DNA of 64,000 nucleotides, taken from Halichondria panicea. Lineage: Eukaryota > Porifera > Demospongiae > Suberitida > Halichondriidae. Location of the stretch: NCBI RefSeq assembly GCF_963675165.1, contig NC_087377.1:3068978-3132977 (forward strand). The letters are read 5' to 3'. Below are positions 19,951 to 32,113 of the stretch, piece by piece (position 1 is the stretch's first letter; each line of letters starts with the position of its first letter). The notes below the pieces were generated by a model. It did no database searches and was not told the DNA's origin. It saw only the letters and a list, made by a program, of their open reading frames with translations. The position numbers and the translations under genes were made by a program.

Positions 19951-20965
19951 CTGTGTGTGGGGGAGCATATTTATAAGATGCTCAACAATGGGAGATATTA
20001 ATATTGAGTTGAATCAAAAGCTTGTAATAAGTGAATAGTGCATTCTGTAGCTATTGGAGAGGACTATATATCACACACCTGACAACTACACCATCACTAT
20101 AATTATTATAGCATCATACTATAAAGCAATCGCTAATTTGATAGGCTTTCAAGGAGCTACAAAATGGACAATCTCTACTGTGATTATTATTTATAATGCA
20201 CCTATCAATGTGATGCCCCCCAGGAGGGGTCGGGCTAACATGAGGGAGTTGACCATACCCCAGGTCAAGCTTCCCGAGGATTCTATTTTCAAATATCCCA
20301 TTCCCCCATTCAACACTGGCCGGGGGCTTTTCAAACAGCTACAAAATGTAAAGAATTGCATGGACAATCTCAACTATAAAAGTTCTACTGAAAATTAATA
20401 AGTCCTCAATAATTATTATTGTCTATAGTAATATTAAAGGTAGTGCTCACCTTTCCCCTGAGTCAGAGTGTTGGTCCATTGCATGTGTCCAGTGCACCGC
20501 TAGCTAGTAGGACCACTCCAATGGATGTGCTCTCAGAGTGCGAACTGTAATGCACCACATAGCCAGTAGGTAAAGGATCGTTAAACTATTATATCATTGG
20601 TCAGTTAGGGCAAGAAAATTTTATTACTTCTACTCTCATAGCTAGTAAAAAGGGACACACAAAAAATATGCAAGTATAATTATAAGTAAAAATGACTTGC
20701 TACGTTACGATTCTATTACAATTTTTGAGTGCTTAATTAAGGATAGATCATAAAAACGTATTATACAAAGAATGTTACTAGTTTGTGTTGTGTGATGTTT
20801 AAAAGTTAGTTTTCTTTACTTGACATTTATTCGTCCCTTTCAAGTAACTCCAGTATCTGTATGAAAGCATGAGTACAGCACAATCAACCAAAGCTATAGA
20901 GAACAAAATATAAGATTAGACTACAATCAGATTACAAACACACGTACCTTGTCAGGTTCTCATGA

Positions 20966-21342
20966 TCAATTGGTGGCACTATGAGCAACTGCAGTTGCTG
21001 TCCTCAAATACTTGTCTTCAATTTCCTCGGCTACATCGTTACGCTCAACAGTAGGCCTCCTTAGACATTCACATATGTAAGGCCATGTCATCGGATGCTC
21101 TGGATCAGTTACTTCAAGGCGCTTGGCTACCACCATCATTAGGCGGCGATTGTTATCTTGGTATCGATCTTGAATATTCTTCATCTCGTAATAGTTTATC
21201 CCGAGGGCCAGTCCCAAGTTGAACCAATTGTTGCTGGCACCTCTCAGCTTCTTTAAAATGTCTGGAATATCCACTCCAGTCAGAAGCAGTTTTGAAATTT
21301 CTACTGTTTGGTTTTTGCTACGATGCAAAAATGGTGACGATT
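20966..21342 (-). CDS. ROCO/Death gene, exon 18 (last): C-terminal Death domain
   Basis: Acceptor GTATACAG (AG 21344-21343), phase 1 entry, stop TGA at 20968-20966; 125 codons including the stop. It contains NNWFNLGLALGINYYEMKNI, a YQDNNRRLMMVVAKRL helix and WPYICECLRRPTVERNDVAEEI, the standard helix order of a Death domain. It closes the series running from 45.5 kb. A decayed copy of this 3' end lies at 56205-56365. The 3' flank (20400-20965) shows no other gene. Confidence 0.82.
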
Positions 21343-21738
21343 CTGTATACACAAATTCATATTTATGTTAAATTATTCCATAGGGAAAGTGAGCATGCAG
21401 TTTTAGAAATTGTATGACAAGCTGCGTATATACATGGTGTCAAGCTATAATGCGTACAAGCCAGATTCACTTAATATAAATAAAGTTGCTCACTTTATGG
21501 CAGGCCTTGATTATTATGTGGGAACAAGCACATTTTTGGGGAAAAACTTTACTAGGTGCACTAATAAAATAATAATGACATTGTGAAGTATGTGTGCTTC
21601 ATGGGGTAACAATGAAGAAATGAATGGTACTAATGAAGGCAATGGATTAGCAAACTGTGACAATTAATGAAATTCCGATTTGATAGATTTTTAATCCAAC
21701 ATAGACAGTACAGTTATAGTTGAGGTTAGATAACTGAC

Positions 21739-21982
21739 TTGACTGGTGTTTGTAGAGAGCTGTGTAGAGAGTGAGGAGCACTTTCCCAGCAGCTGCATCC
21801 TTCACCTCACACTGGTAGTGACCAAAGTCCTCCTCTCTCACACTCTGGAAACTCACAGTGTTGGGTTGATCATCAGTTGTCTTGATCTGACGTCTGGAGC
21901 CCTCTTTGCTCCAGTGGAAGGAGAAACCATCCTCAGCAAACTTTAGCACCTCTAGTTCCGTCCTGCTTCCTAGACACACGTG
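21739..21982 (-). CDS. ROCO/Death gene, exon 17: Ig-like domain
   Basis: Acceptor TGTACAG (AG 21984-21983), phase 0 entry; likely donor GTCAGT (21738), phase 1 exit. Features are FSFHWSKEG (B/C-strand tryptophan), NTVSFQSVREEDFGHYQCEV (the D.G.Y.C motif before the F-strand cysteine) and KVLLTLYTALYK. CLGSR near the start may supply the partner cysteine. It joins in phase to the COR exon, whose end (QQVWLGK) looks like the start of the Ig fold. Which of several GT dinucleotides near 21738 is the donor is uncertain. Confidence 0.75.
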
Positions 21983-22098
21983 CTGTACATATATGTAGGT
22001 AGGTATGGGCGTTAAAAAAATGTAAATAGTAGAACTAAGCCAATACTATATCAGAGCAGATTACAATAGCTAACGTACACAAACACACACAAACACAC

Positions 22099-23018
22099 CT
22101 TCCCCAGCCAGACTTGCTGTTCTGATTTGAGACCAACTGCTTTCTTGGAAGCCTCACAGATAAACCTGATTCGTGATTTGCTAGAGAGAGCACACAGATG
22201 GTTGACGCTGCGTTCAGTACAATCTTTGGAACAGGGACATTGGAATGCAATATGCATCACCAGATGCTGGAATAGGCACTTGATAGTGTAGAGGATTGTT
22301 TCCAGCACATATCCACAGAGGTCATGAAGAGAGGTGTCAGGGTCGTCTCGAGAGATTCGAATTTCGTAGCTCTTTTCGTGGGAGAGTAGCGTAACCGTAT
22401 GAACATCATCGATAGAAAACGAAACACAATTTCGTTTGACGCCATCTTCCACCAATTCCCACGTCAATCCGAGAATTCCATGAGGGCCTTGGGAAACTAG
22501 TCGAGTGATGAGCCCACAGAAGACTCCTGTTGGTACGTAACCAAAGCTGAATGTGATGTGGAGTGGTTCTGGGTTGTTGGTGTCTGGTGGAGGTGGGTTG
22601 GTCAGCTCCTCTTGTGAAGCACAGTCCAAAATAGCAGGCATGAGGTACGTGATTCGAGTGACCTTCGGATCATTGGCATCTTCGTGGACAATTTCGGACA
22701 GAAGGTTGAGATATTGCAGCAGTATGATGAGATGCTTGGCTGGGATAATCTCTCCTTTCTTGAGCATCTTTGTAACATCGGGACCAGTACAGTACTTGAT
22801 AATGGCCTCCAGTGAAAACTGCCCCATCTTGACCAACTCTGCTCGCTCAAACTCAGTGACGTAGCCTTCAGAATGGAGGATGCGTAAAGCAGCAAGTATC
22901 AGTTGGCTGATGCTAGTGAAGATCACTTCAGGACTGCAAAACAGGTGGTTGCTCAGCCAGCCATCGATATCATTGGGTACATTCCCGTAATGGAGTATGG
23001 ATCCAATCTTCTGTAGGT

Positions 23019-23020
<2 letters not shown>
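22099..23020 (-). CDS. ROCO/Death gene, exon 16: COR region of the third ROC-COR module
   Basis: A 922-bp exon entered in phase 2 straight after a long (CA)n run (AG 23022-23021) and left in phase 0 at GTGTGTTTGTG. It continues the GTPase exon: LHYGNVPNDIDGWL, then FERAELVKMGQFSLEAIIKY, KHLIILLQYLNLLSEI, TYLMPAIL, FSFGYVPTGVFCGLITRLVS, KRNCVSFSI, YEIRI. LHYGN..P...I, a lysine-to-hydrophobic LMPA.L and the G.P.GVF block followed by NCVSF are the hallmarks of the COR dimerisation region in this family, closely paralleled in exon 11. A C-P-C-S-K-D-C..H..C stretch (CPCSKDCTERSVNHLC) follows. Confidence 0.85.

Positions 23021-23092
<72 letters not shown>
23021..23092. repeat. (TG)n microsatellite at a splice acceptor
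   Basis: About 33 TG units on the plus strand, that is (CA)n on the coding strand, ending exactly in the AG that opens exon 16. No separate pyrimidine tract exists. The rest of the 607-nt intron (to 23627) shows a TAGTGTC-rich stretch (23320-23440) and nothing coding. Confidence 0.95.
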
Positions 23093-23093
<1 letters not shown>

Positions 23094-23627
23094 TGTGGGA
23101 GTGTGTGTGTTTGGAAAGGGGATAGTAAGCAAAAGGTTAACTGCATGGGTTGGATGGAACCTCGCCCGCTGAAGCATAAAATTGACTCAAACGTTATGCA
23201 CATTTGATTTTAATGAAGGACATTCAATTGACATTTTAATTACAATTATAGTTTTTCCGGTTGGTACTGGATGTAAAAACCACGAAATAAGCTGTGACAG
23301 CATTTTATTATTCTATAGTATCTATAGTGTCCAACATAGTAGTGACCAATAGTGTACAATAGTGTCTTTTAGTGTCCTTTTAGTATCTAGAATAATGTCA
23401 ATAGTTGTTCAGTAGTGTCCGTGGTGTCTATGGTGTCCTACAGCTTCTCAGTTAGGCGTTTTGTGGCTTGTAGCTACGTACTATTAGTGTAAGATCTAAG
23501 GACAATTCAGTAATAATTATATGCCAGTTGTGTGTGCGTGTGAGTGTGAAAATTAATGTATAAGTGCATCAGTACTATACACGTACTACGATGTAATATA
23601 TAAGAAGTAGAATAATTATGAGCTTAC

Positions 23628-24873
23628 CACAGACAGAATTTGGTGTCTTCTTCATCCATTTCCAACAATCTCCCTATTTCCAGGCAGTCTTCCATCGACA
23701 CGATTGAGTACTCCATCCGCAGTAGTGTGCCCAGTAGAAGCCATTTCGGTTTGATGGGCAGAGATGCATCCTTGAAGTAACGGGCGAAAACATCGCTCAA
23801 GAAATCACGAATCGGGGCAATGTCAGACTGTTCAGTTCCAGCAAAATTGTCCACGGCAAAAAATGAAGATTCAGAATCAGACGGAGGGGATACAAGGATC
23901 TCGGAAAACTTTTGAGTGGTTGGTTTCAGAGCATGGTTGACTTGCTTGATTTTCTCTTTCGGATTCTCCAACTTGTCCACGTGAGTACCGATTAAAGCTG
24001 CTACCGGACGAACTTGTTGGAAATTTTCAAACTTCTCGTTCAATTTGAAGATGGTTTTGTACTTGGTATCTTCTCGAGAGATGTGATGGATACTGGCAAC
24101 TGCTGAGAGGATTTGAGAGACTGTGGTTTCCACTGTGTGAACAGCTTTGAATGGAGTAATGACTGTGTTGTCACGACTGAAGGGAATATCGTAGGGCTTG
24201 TCAAGTTCCTTGCTCAGATCCAAGAACACTAGATACATGGCAGGACCATTGCATAGGGCTGGTAGCATTTCTAGGAAGGCAGGTTGTCCTCCAACATCAT
24301 TGATGTTTAGCAAGGTATTGCCAAGACATTTGGCCATTTCGAAGAAGTTTCCGCTCTTTATCAGCTTTTGCAGTCGAGCCTTGATCGGTATGCGCCTGTT
24401 CTGTTGGTAAGCATCCTCTCGTCTTTCAGTGCGTGTTTCTTTTTGAGGCTTTGACCGAGGCTTTTCCAGAGAAGGTGGCTTGGGTATGCTTGTGTGCTTT
24501 TCGCTTTCGGGGACAGTTTTTGTCTTTTCCTGGCTTGTGGCACTTGGGACTTCATCGACCTTGCTACTGTACATGTAGCCAAAGAGGATCTTTGCTTCCT
24601 CTTCTACGTCTTTGGAACAAACCCAATCTGTGACATCTTTGTTCATGTAGGTGACCACTTGATGGCAATTGGCGAGTAGCGTACTGCGTAGCTTTGCCTT
24701 GTCTCCAGCAGAACTGATGTTTTCGATATCTTTCAGCAAACGACTAAGAGTTGTTGTTTTTCCCACGGATGGTGGCCCGACAAGAAAGAGGCGGAGGTAC
24801 TGCATGGAGATAGTCTCTTTGTCAGTCATCAGATCGTCCAATTTCTTCAGATATCGCTTTTGCTCTCCAATCA
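23628..24873 (-). CDS. ROCO/Death gene, exon 15: ROC GTPase of the third module
   Basis: The 1,246-bp exon has acceptor TTATGCAG (AG 24875-24874), phase 1 entry, donor GTAAGC (23627) and phase 2 exit. The P-loop is GPPSVGKTT (about residue 35 of the exon), switch II is NDVGGQPAFLEMLP, and the base-recognition motif is GTHVDKL, so this GTPase looks intact. A charged 60-residue linker (SEKHTSIPKPP, ETRTERREDAYQQ) sits between P-loop and switch II. The end (KPKWLLLGTLLRMEYSIVSM) starts COR. ROC-COR proteins are GTP-regulated dimers used in LRRK, DAPK1 and sponge Death-domain proteins. Confidence 0.9.
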
Positions 24874-24929
24874 CTGCATAATTATAAGAAAGAGAAATAA
24901 TTATTAAAATGTACACTCAACGTTATATA

Positions 24930-25343
24930 CAGTAGACTCTCGTTAATCCGGTCACCCTTGGGACCATGCAGCTTGGCGAGGTGGCCGTATTTCGGGAAAT
25001 AGCCGGGGCTTAAAAACGACCTTACCTCGAATCTAATGACTAATTTTGTGGTTCTTGTCTCGAGGATAATGTAAGGTAATGAATCATTCTGTTCTCTAAT
25101 CCTATTTTATTTACTAAACCACACCTAAAACGTCATATCCGGCCGTAATACACATATAAAATTACATTGAAAACCTTGTTTGGGACAGCCAGCACTGGCC
25201 GATATTCAGAATAGCGAGTGGCCGTACTTCAGGGTGAGTTTTGTGCAGTAAACATAAAATAGCATTCCGTGCCAAGCCAAAATAAATGGCCGGTATATCG
25301 AGGTGGCCGTACTTCAAAGAGCCAGAATAGCGAGAGTCTACTG
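24930..25343. mobile_element. pogo/Tigger-like MITE, 414 bp, TA duplication
   Basis: Ends CAGTAGACTCTCGTTAATCC and ...CGAGAGTCTACTG, flanked by TA at 24928-24929 and 25344-25345. Internal repeats of GTGGCCGTA.TTC occur on both arms. CAGTRNNNTCGTT-type ends with TA fit pogo-like DNA transposons. It lies in the intron between exons 14 and 15. A fragment of the same end (CCGGAATAGCGAG) is near 55400. Confidence 0.85.
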
Positions 25344-25909
25344 TAGTATCAATCAAAGTTTATATACACAACTACACTCCTTTTTGGCAATTTGCTAATA
25401 TAAAATTTATATATAAATACCACATGTACATCTCACATTGGAGTCCGTAGATTATATTTTTTTAGAGCTTAGAAAGAGACCTTTCAAATGGTACGAACGA
25501 CGTTCATTATTATATTGGCCTGCATGCAAGCACATACCAAAACATTACATCCCCTGACGAAGTTTGGTGCATCATTTGAAAAGTTTCCTAAAGCAGGTGC
25601 TAAAGTGAAATATGTTCACCTAAAGCACCCCCGGGCCCCTCGTTAATATTTCAATCATTACTATTCAAGAACACATATAAGCGCATGACAGTGGCGGATC
25701 TAGAAAAAGTGATAGGTAAGTGCTGAGCAAGAGTACCGGGCGCGAACATTGAGGGTATAATTATACTTTGGACGTCATTTCTGGTGGGTGTTATTTATAG
25801 ATGTGCAGTGGTTCCTTGCACTCCATATTTACTTGCCGAGTCTAGTCTGCACTGCAGTGCAGCTTTTATCACAGCTTTTAAAATACACTATACTGTTGTA
25901 ATAATTATA

Positions 25910-26636
25910 ATGAAAGCACCGCGGCCTCGGTGGAGGTGCCAAAGCTACATAACATAAAGCTACTAATAGCTTTTATACACACAATGACATTATCATGATA
26001 AACTCAACATTAATATTTTTTGCAGTCATTATTTTGCATGCCATCTCAAAGAGTGGGTAATGATCGACCATGATTGTTGTTAAAATGATCGATGCCAAAA
26101 GTTCAAGTCTAAAATTAATGGATGCACATCAGGAAGCTCTCTTCTCACTCTTGCAGCTACCAATAGCTATAGCGTTCTAGTGCAGAGCTAACAACTAAGT
26201 AGAGTAGCAACACTCGGTGAACAAGTTTTGCTATACGGACTCTTCTGAAAAGGCTGCAATGGCATTCCAAGTAAGCAAAACTATAGGCATAACTCAAGAA
26301 TGAAGCTTTATTTTGCAAATCCACACACACAAACACACTACCGTATACCTCGCTAGTTTACGGTATAATTTTACAAAGGTTTACTAAAGTATTACGAGTT
26401 ACCAGGATTCTGGGTAACTCAGTTTTCGCATGTGCACTATCACCAATGCAATCATAGATACTGTACACTCCGTGGATCGATGTGAAACATAAGGTAGTAT
26501 ACGGGTAGATTACGGAATATTCGTGTTCACTCACTAGCTGCAACGGCACCCAGCTGCAGAAAATAAATACCAATCCAAGAAAACATGACTAGAAGCCTAT
26601 ACTTGCACTTCATTGATCCTTGAGCAGCTGAAACAG

Positions 26637-26684
<48 letters not shown>

Positions 26685-26710
26685 CTACCGTATACCTCGC
26701 TTGTGCATGC
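25910..26710. repeat. Dispersed repeat F3, interrupted copy
   Basis: Contains TGAAAGCACCGCGGCC, then GGTAATGATCGACCATGATT, CTAACAACTAAGTAGAGTAG and, after other sequence, TGAGCAGCTGAAACAGTC..ACCGAGGCAT. The same blocks in the same order occur at 42765-43260; parts recur in reverse orientation at 57670-57865, 58462-58625 and 59130-59310. A (CA)n run is at 26638-26682. Confidence 0.75.
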
Positions 26711-26906
26711 GCACCGAGGCATAATTATAAGTCTACAGCTATAGCTATAGCTAGTACCAAGTCTGAGAGTGACTTCAACACACATCATTTCTCCAAGGTC
26801 AGGTGGGTGCTTGAGCACCCTCTGCTATACCTAGCTGCTAGATAGCCAACGGTTTCCGGCGAAGGTTTAGAACTTTGTCACAACATAATTATAATTATGG
26901 CTATCT

Positions 26907-27771
26907 CAGGGGCGGATCCAGGATTTAGGGAAGGGGGGTTCTTACTTCTTGGCCGCGCGAAGCGCGGACAAGAAGTGTCACTCTGCGCGTAGCGCCGAAA
27001 TTTTTGGGTTGACCACGCCCCCTTTTACATGCCACGCCCATTAATTAACCACATTCCCCTTCAACTATATAATGTCTGAAAGAACACAAGGCAAAGCCAT
27101 TCTCATGCTCTGGGATAGTGATTGCACTTTCTTCTCTTTCAGGAGAGCACCAATTAATGTCCATTGGCTGATCCTCAGCGGAAGATCTCGTTGCTTGCTT
27201 CGATGAACACGGAGGGGGCTGGTGGTTCCAGTGGAGAGATAGTTGTGACTGGAGGAAAGATGGTTGTGACTGGAGGAGAGACGTTGATGACTGGAGGAGT
27301 GACGATGGTGGCTGGTGGTTCTCTTGAAGAGGAGACTAGCTGTAGACTTGACGCATCATCTAGATTATTATATTAGTCAATATAATTATTATAGCAATTA
27401 TAATTAATCTATACAGTGTCTATCATTCAGTATGCAGTGCCATGAACTCTCCCTTACCTGAAACTTTACTCCAGGAGTCAATGGAGGGTTGCAATCTAGC
27501 CTTTTGTTAGGATTCATGGCCAGGCTCAATTATCACTGCTACCATGTGGCTGGATGAGTCAATATAGCCAGCCCCACCCTCATATTATGCAGAGAGTACC
27601 AGCCCCACCCTCACATTATGCAGAGAGGACTTTGTACCCTATTGTCATGACAGTAGTACAGTATAAAGCTAGCTAGCTAGCTAGCTAGCCAGGTGTATTA
27701 AATATAAAGTATCAACTTAGTGGAAGGGTAGTTCGTACGAACCCAACGAACTACCTCTGGATCCGCCACTG
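26907..27771. mobile_element. hAT-like non-autonomous element, 865 bp, 5-bp duplication
   Basis: Ends CAGGGGCGGATCCAGG and CTGGATCCGCCACTG, with TATCT on each side (26902-26906 and 27772-27776). It carries an AGCT run (27666-27690) but no credible protein. It lies in the intron between exons 14 and 15. A single related end (CAGTGGCGGATCTAG) is at 25687. Confidence 0.8.
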
Positions 27772-28450
27772 TATCTTATGATATTGCTTAAAATAGTATC
27801 TATATACATATCCTCCGCAGTGCTCAAACTTGCTAGTTTTTAGTGCCGTTTTGGTTAGGGAGAGATTTGAAGAAGATCTTACGGCTAAAGGTCCAAAAAT
27901 TATACGGAGTAAGCTTGAATAAATTGTCTAACTTTTGATAAGAAAAATTTGTCAAGAAATATTTTAGTTCTGGAGATGATTGACGTTACGTACATTTTTT
28001 ACGATCACCGCCATTATCACCTAAAATTATGTCCCACTACAATAACTTTTGGGGAAATATATTTGAATCATGTTGTAGCTTATTCTTTTACCTATAGTTA
28101 TATACAATGGTATCAGCATAATTTCTTAGAAATGTTCTAATCATTAATTTAAGTACAACTACTCACCTATTTTTGTATTCTACTCTCTAGACTGGATGCA
28201 CTGCAGTGCGAAATTTTCGAAGGGCTTTTCACTGATTTCGTGGGTTAGCAATCCTACACGAACATTAAGTCCACGAAAATTGTTGTTTAGAATTATCTGC
28301 TATAACGTCCAAAGATTAGCTTCCGCAGTCATTCCATGAACATTGTGCAACGAAGTGCTTTAAGAGGCCTAGGCCCTTCCACAAAATATAAGTGCCTCGA
28401 AAATTTCGCGCTATATACGGTATAACCATGCATTACCTACTACTACCCAC

Positions 28451-28621
28451 CTTTGTCGAGGTTTGGTCTGAGCTTTGCAGCAAGTTCCTCGTGTCCGAGC
28501 TCACGAAGGTGGTGTATAACTGTCTTATATGTCCTCTCTCCAGTCAAAGCAAATCTTTTGATGTTCTTGTCTAGAAGCAGCTTTTCTAGAGCATCAGAGT
28601 CTTCCTCAGTCAATGGAGAGC
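28451..28621 (-). CDS. ROCO/Death gene, exon 14: small helical module
   Basis: A 171-bp symmetric phase 1-1 exon with acceptor GTGTTTGCAG (AG 28623-28622) and donor GTGGGT (28450). It encodes SPLTEEDSDALEKLLLDKN, a short IKRFALTGERTYKTVIHHL stretch and RELGHEELAAKLRP. The helices ending in HLRELGHEELAAKL look like the last helices of a death-fold domain, but it is too short for a whole one and I cannot name it. Phase allows direct joining to exon 13 (3.5 kb upstream) and exon 15 (3.6 kb downstream). A first exon of a separate gene is not excluded. Confidence 0.55.
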
Positions 28622-29365
28622 CTGCAAACACAACCAGCAATGTTTACACAGCGGACAATAATTAAGAAACACCGAACGATGGCACATTTGTGCATTATTG
28701 GCTAGTGATAACATATACTTCAGCTTTAACATTTGCAGACAATCAGAATCACTGATTCAATAGAACAATGAACACTATATACAGGGAAATAGGACATGTG
28801 CTCCTGGAAACTGTGTGTTAATTAAGTGTTCTGAGGTCAGGACAAAAGAAAAACTATGCTAACAAATGCCATCTATATCGGATATTATCAAGATCAAAAT
28901 TGATTCTGCCAGGATGTGGGGAATCAAAAATCGATTGTCTCACACGTGGAGATAAGCGTGCATGCGCATTATAGATCCACTGGGATAAGGGATGTCGATC
29001 TGCAAGAGGTTAATAGCTAGCTCCTTTAGCAGACAGACTATTGTAGCTAATAAGCTAGCGCTCTATAGCGTAAAAGGCTACTCATATAAGTTCAATAGAA
29101 ACTTTGTGCGAAGAAATGATGCTACGAAAACTTTTCGATGTGCTAATTTGAAGATTTGAGAGAGAAAACTATACAATGATATAATTATCATTGCAAGTGC
29201 AAAAAACATTTGTGAAGGGTAGGGTTGGAAGAGCATGCGCATGCACTGAAGTAACAAAAAGTTCGAAAACAAGACTATGGGTTGGTATAGTCTTTGCATG
29301 CTCCAACTAGTTGAAGGTGGGGCTCAATCTTTGCGATCTTTAACAGTTGGGTCCAGCATAGCCTT

Positions 29366-29425
29366 GATCCCAGGCCGAGTTTTCGCTTTTATAACGGTTA
29401 GGCGAACAACTAGGCCTGGTACTAT
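29366..29425. repeat. Degenerate member of the TAGCCTCGATCCCAGGCC family
   Basis: TAGCCTTGATCCCAGGCCGAG, then TTTTCGCTTTTATAACGG and a poorer ...AGGCCTGGTACTATAG end. Almost the same core is at 58792-58867. Elsewhere in 28.7-30.4 kb I see no gene. Confidence 0.5.
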
Positions 29426-30387
29426 AGTTGTCTGTGCATGCGTCAGTCGTTCGTCAGATTCTGACGAATGGATATTCTCGTGACATTTATATTTGCGTAC
29501 TATCGTGTACTATAGAAGTCAGTTCCCGTTTTATTCAAGACTGAACAACAAGCTTAGAGAAGAGGTATAAAGCTTTATCAAGCTTGTTAAGGTCAGATAT
29601 TTTTGTGTGGGCCCTATGCTATCAAGTCTTGTTCATGTTTGGAAAGATCTAGGTAGACTATAGTTTCACCATTGATCTACTTTTAATATGGTGGATCAAG
29701 TGAAGGGTGTGAGCTAGAGAACTTGGTGCTGCCATCATCAGCTCGTCGACAATGACACTATAACCTGTTTAATACGGGGAAATTTAAATATGTAGATCTA
29801 CGCGTATTTAGAATGTCTACTTCTCTGTACAGGAGCAATGGCTAACATCCAGCTATCTCAACAGTGCTCCTCTTGGCTATACTAACGGACGAGACTGGAC
29901 AGTTTGAGGTAAGGGTTTAACCGTCTTTGCTTTCTGATTCTTTTTTCACAAAATTAATGTTTTTTTACACTTTTTCTTCACAGGTACCAGCATAGATTTA
30001 GATCAGTAGGTGGCTATGATAAAAAAGGAGATTTTTATTTGCACTGTTCAGTTTGTGTCTGTTACGATAATTATCATAAAGTTCTTTTGGTCTTGTACAT
30101 GACGTATGCATCATCATAATTATAGGGGCTCTTGTAAATTCACTTGCGAGCATTAGCTGGAGCGTAAGAATTGACAGTTCAAAACACTACTGTTGCTATG
30201 GACTAAGATAAGAGGGGTGTGGCCATGCTTTCTGCTATGTCTGAGCATGCTCAGTAGGAAAACAACTGATGGCGACCTGACCTCTGCACCTATTAAAAAG
30301 AGGGCGTAGTTTCCACCCTAGCAAATTTAACTTCGAGGGAAAGTGATTAGTTTGGGACGTACTCAAGACAACAGAGGTCTGTAATAC

Positions 30388-30825
30388 CGTAATTGATGTA
30401 ATTACAGCGCCACCATGCGCCATGTCAGCATCAGCATAATTTTTTAGGTCCTAAAAAAGCGCCAACCGTTGTTGAAATTATTTTTTTCTGGCATTTATAA
30501 AAAGGCTTATTTGAGACATCAAGACAATCATCCTGCATCTTTGACTTCCTTCACTAATTCTAAACTGTTACAGTTGTTTAACCCATAGCTACAGTCAATG
30601 AATGTTGTTCACAAATCACTCAGATCTCAACGGTGCAGCTAGCTAGTGAAACTGAGCTAGACCACGCCCATTTTCTCAAAAAATTCTATACTAGCTGTTA
30701 AACATAAGCGCCACCATAATTTGGCGCCAGCTTGGGCCGGCTGAGCGCAATTTTTTGTGCTCTAAAGATGCGCCACTCAAAAGTGGAATTAATTTTTTTC
30801 TTGCGCTATAATTACATCAATTACG
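30388..30825. mobile_element. Inverted-repeat element with CGTAATTGATGTAATTA ends, 438 bp
   Basis: The left end CGTAATTGATGTAATTACAG is mirrored on the right by ...TATAATTACATCAATTACG, and GCGCCA-rich segments follow inside both arms (GCGCCACCAT, GCGCCAGCTT). No coding capacity; target duplication unclear. Confidence 0.65.
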
Positions 30826-31530
30826 ACATGTGACTAGTTTGTCCTATAGTTCTCTAGACTAGCTTGCGGAAGAAGGTGAGGAGAAGATGAAGAAAAAGAT
30901 GTTGTTTTTTCATGTTCTCATAACAGTTTCACAATTCAGTTTATATTTCGACAAATACCACAAATGATATCGGCAACAGATATAATATTATTATGAACTC
31001 AAAATAACTTTGTCTTGTGTCTTGGGTGAGATCCAGAGGGGGGGGCTTTTCCTGTTTTCGACCCAACCCTACTATTAGCACTACTGTGCTAATGATAGCA
31101 TGTACAAAGTATTTTCTTCTCAGTTTCTTTTCTACTCAGTTATATACATACCGGTAGATATATTTATACACTTTCTTTGTGTGAAATTCGAAAGCAAATT
31201 TTTCATAATAGAAAAAACTTATTCCCCTTACACTCTTGAGCGAAAGCATAACATGGTGAGAAGGATTAGCACAGCGCATCTTGCAACACTCATTAGAGTT
31301 TTATCTATGGATTCTACGCATATTTTGGAGGCCGTTTAAATTTTAAGATCAGGAAGCTATTAGTGCATGTCAGTATGGATTGACTAATTACAATCTAGCT
31401 ATAGAGTCATAATTATACATTAATATTTTGCTATAACTATAACTGGAATTAGACGGCAATCTAGTATCAGTAGGACAGTATATAGGGATGTGACCCGGCC
31501 AGCTCATGTACAATGCATAGCTAGGCCAAT

Positions 31531-31867
31531 CAGGGGCGGATCCAGGAATTTTGAAAAGGGGGGGCAGTTTGAATAAAATTTTTACTAAAAAAAAGGTCAA
31601 AAGTTTTTTTAAAGCTCAATCAGTGTAGCTTTTCTGATCATGGATTGATTGATGACAGTATGACATACATAGTAGCAGGAGATAGCGGAAATGGATGGAA
31701 TCATCTTGCTCTTCAGCTTCAAAAGTCTACACTAGAGATCGTCTGCATGCGATATGCTGCAATTGATTTCTGCTCTAAGCCACACCCACTTTGTGAGCTA
31801 GTTTTATTCGAGCTGGTCAGAAAGGGGGGGCACGTGCCCCTTGTGCCCTGCACTGGATCCGCCACTG
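31531..31867. mobile_element. hAT-like MITE, 337 bp, 5-bp duplication
   Basis: Ends CAGGGGCGGATCCAGGAA and CTGGATCCGCCACTG, with CCAAT on both sides (31526-31530 and 31868-31872). Same end type as 26907-27771. It lies in the intron between exons 13 and 14. Confidence 0.8.
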
Positions 31868-32113
31868 CCAATGTATAGATCAGTTTGGAGGTAGCAAAGA
31901 TAACCAAACGTCGCCACACCCAATTCCGCATTCTTGAAGCGTGACATTCCTGAGCGTCAGTGAAATACATACAAAGGGGATTTCTGAGATACGATGCAGT
32001 TATATAGTTGCCTCGCGCTTAGGCGAAAGCTTGGCAAAGAAATATGAAAATTCAAGAGGGAATTTTCTGCATAATTATAAGTATAATAATTATATACACA
32101 GAATGTTGCCTAC

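Noticed and set aside
20054..20398. 114-residue plus-strand frame
   Set aside because: Contains repeat fragments (TTTCAA.CAGCTACAAA occurs at 19186, 20144 and 20328); no domain.
22953..23207. Open frames made of poly-His-Thr or poly-Cys-Val
   Set aside because: Translations of the (TG)n microsatellite in an intron.
27164..27376. 70-residue frame with VVTGG repeats
   Set aside because: Inside a hAT-like element and made of short internal repeats; no sign of selection for protein.
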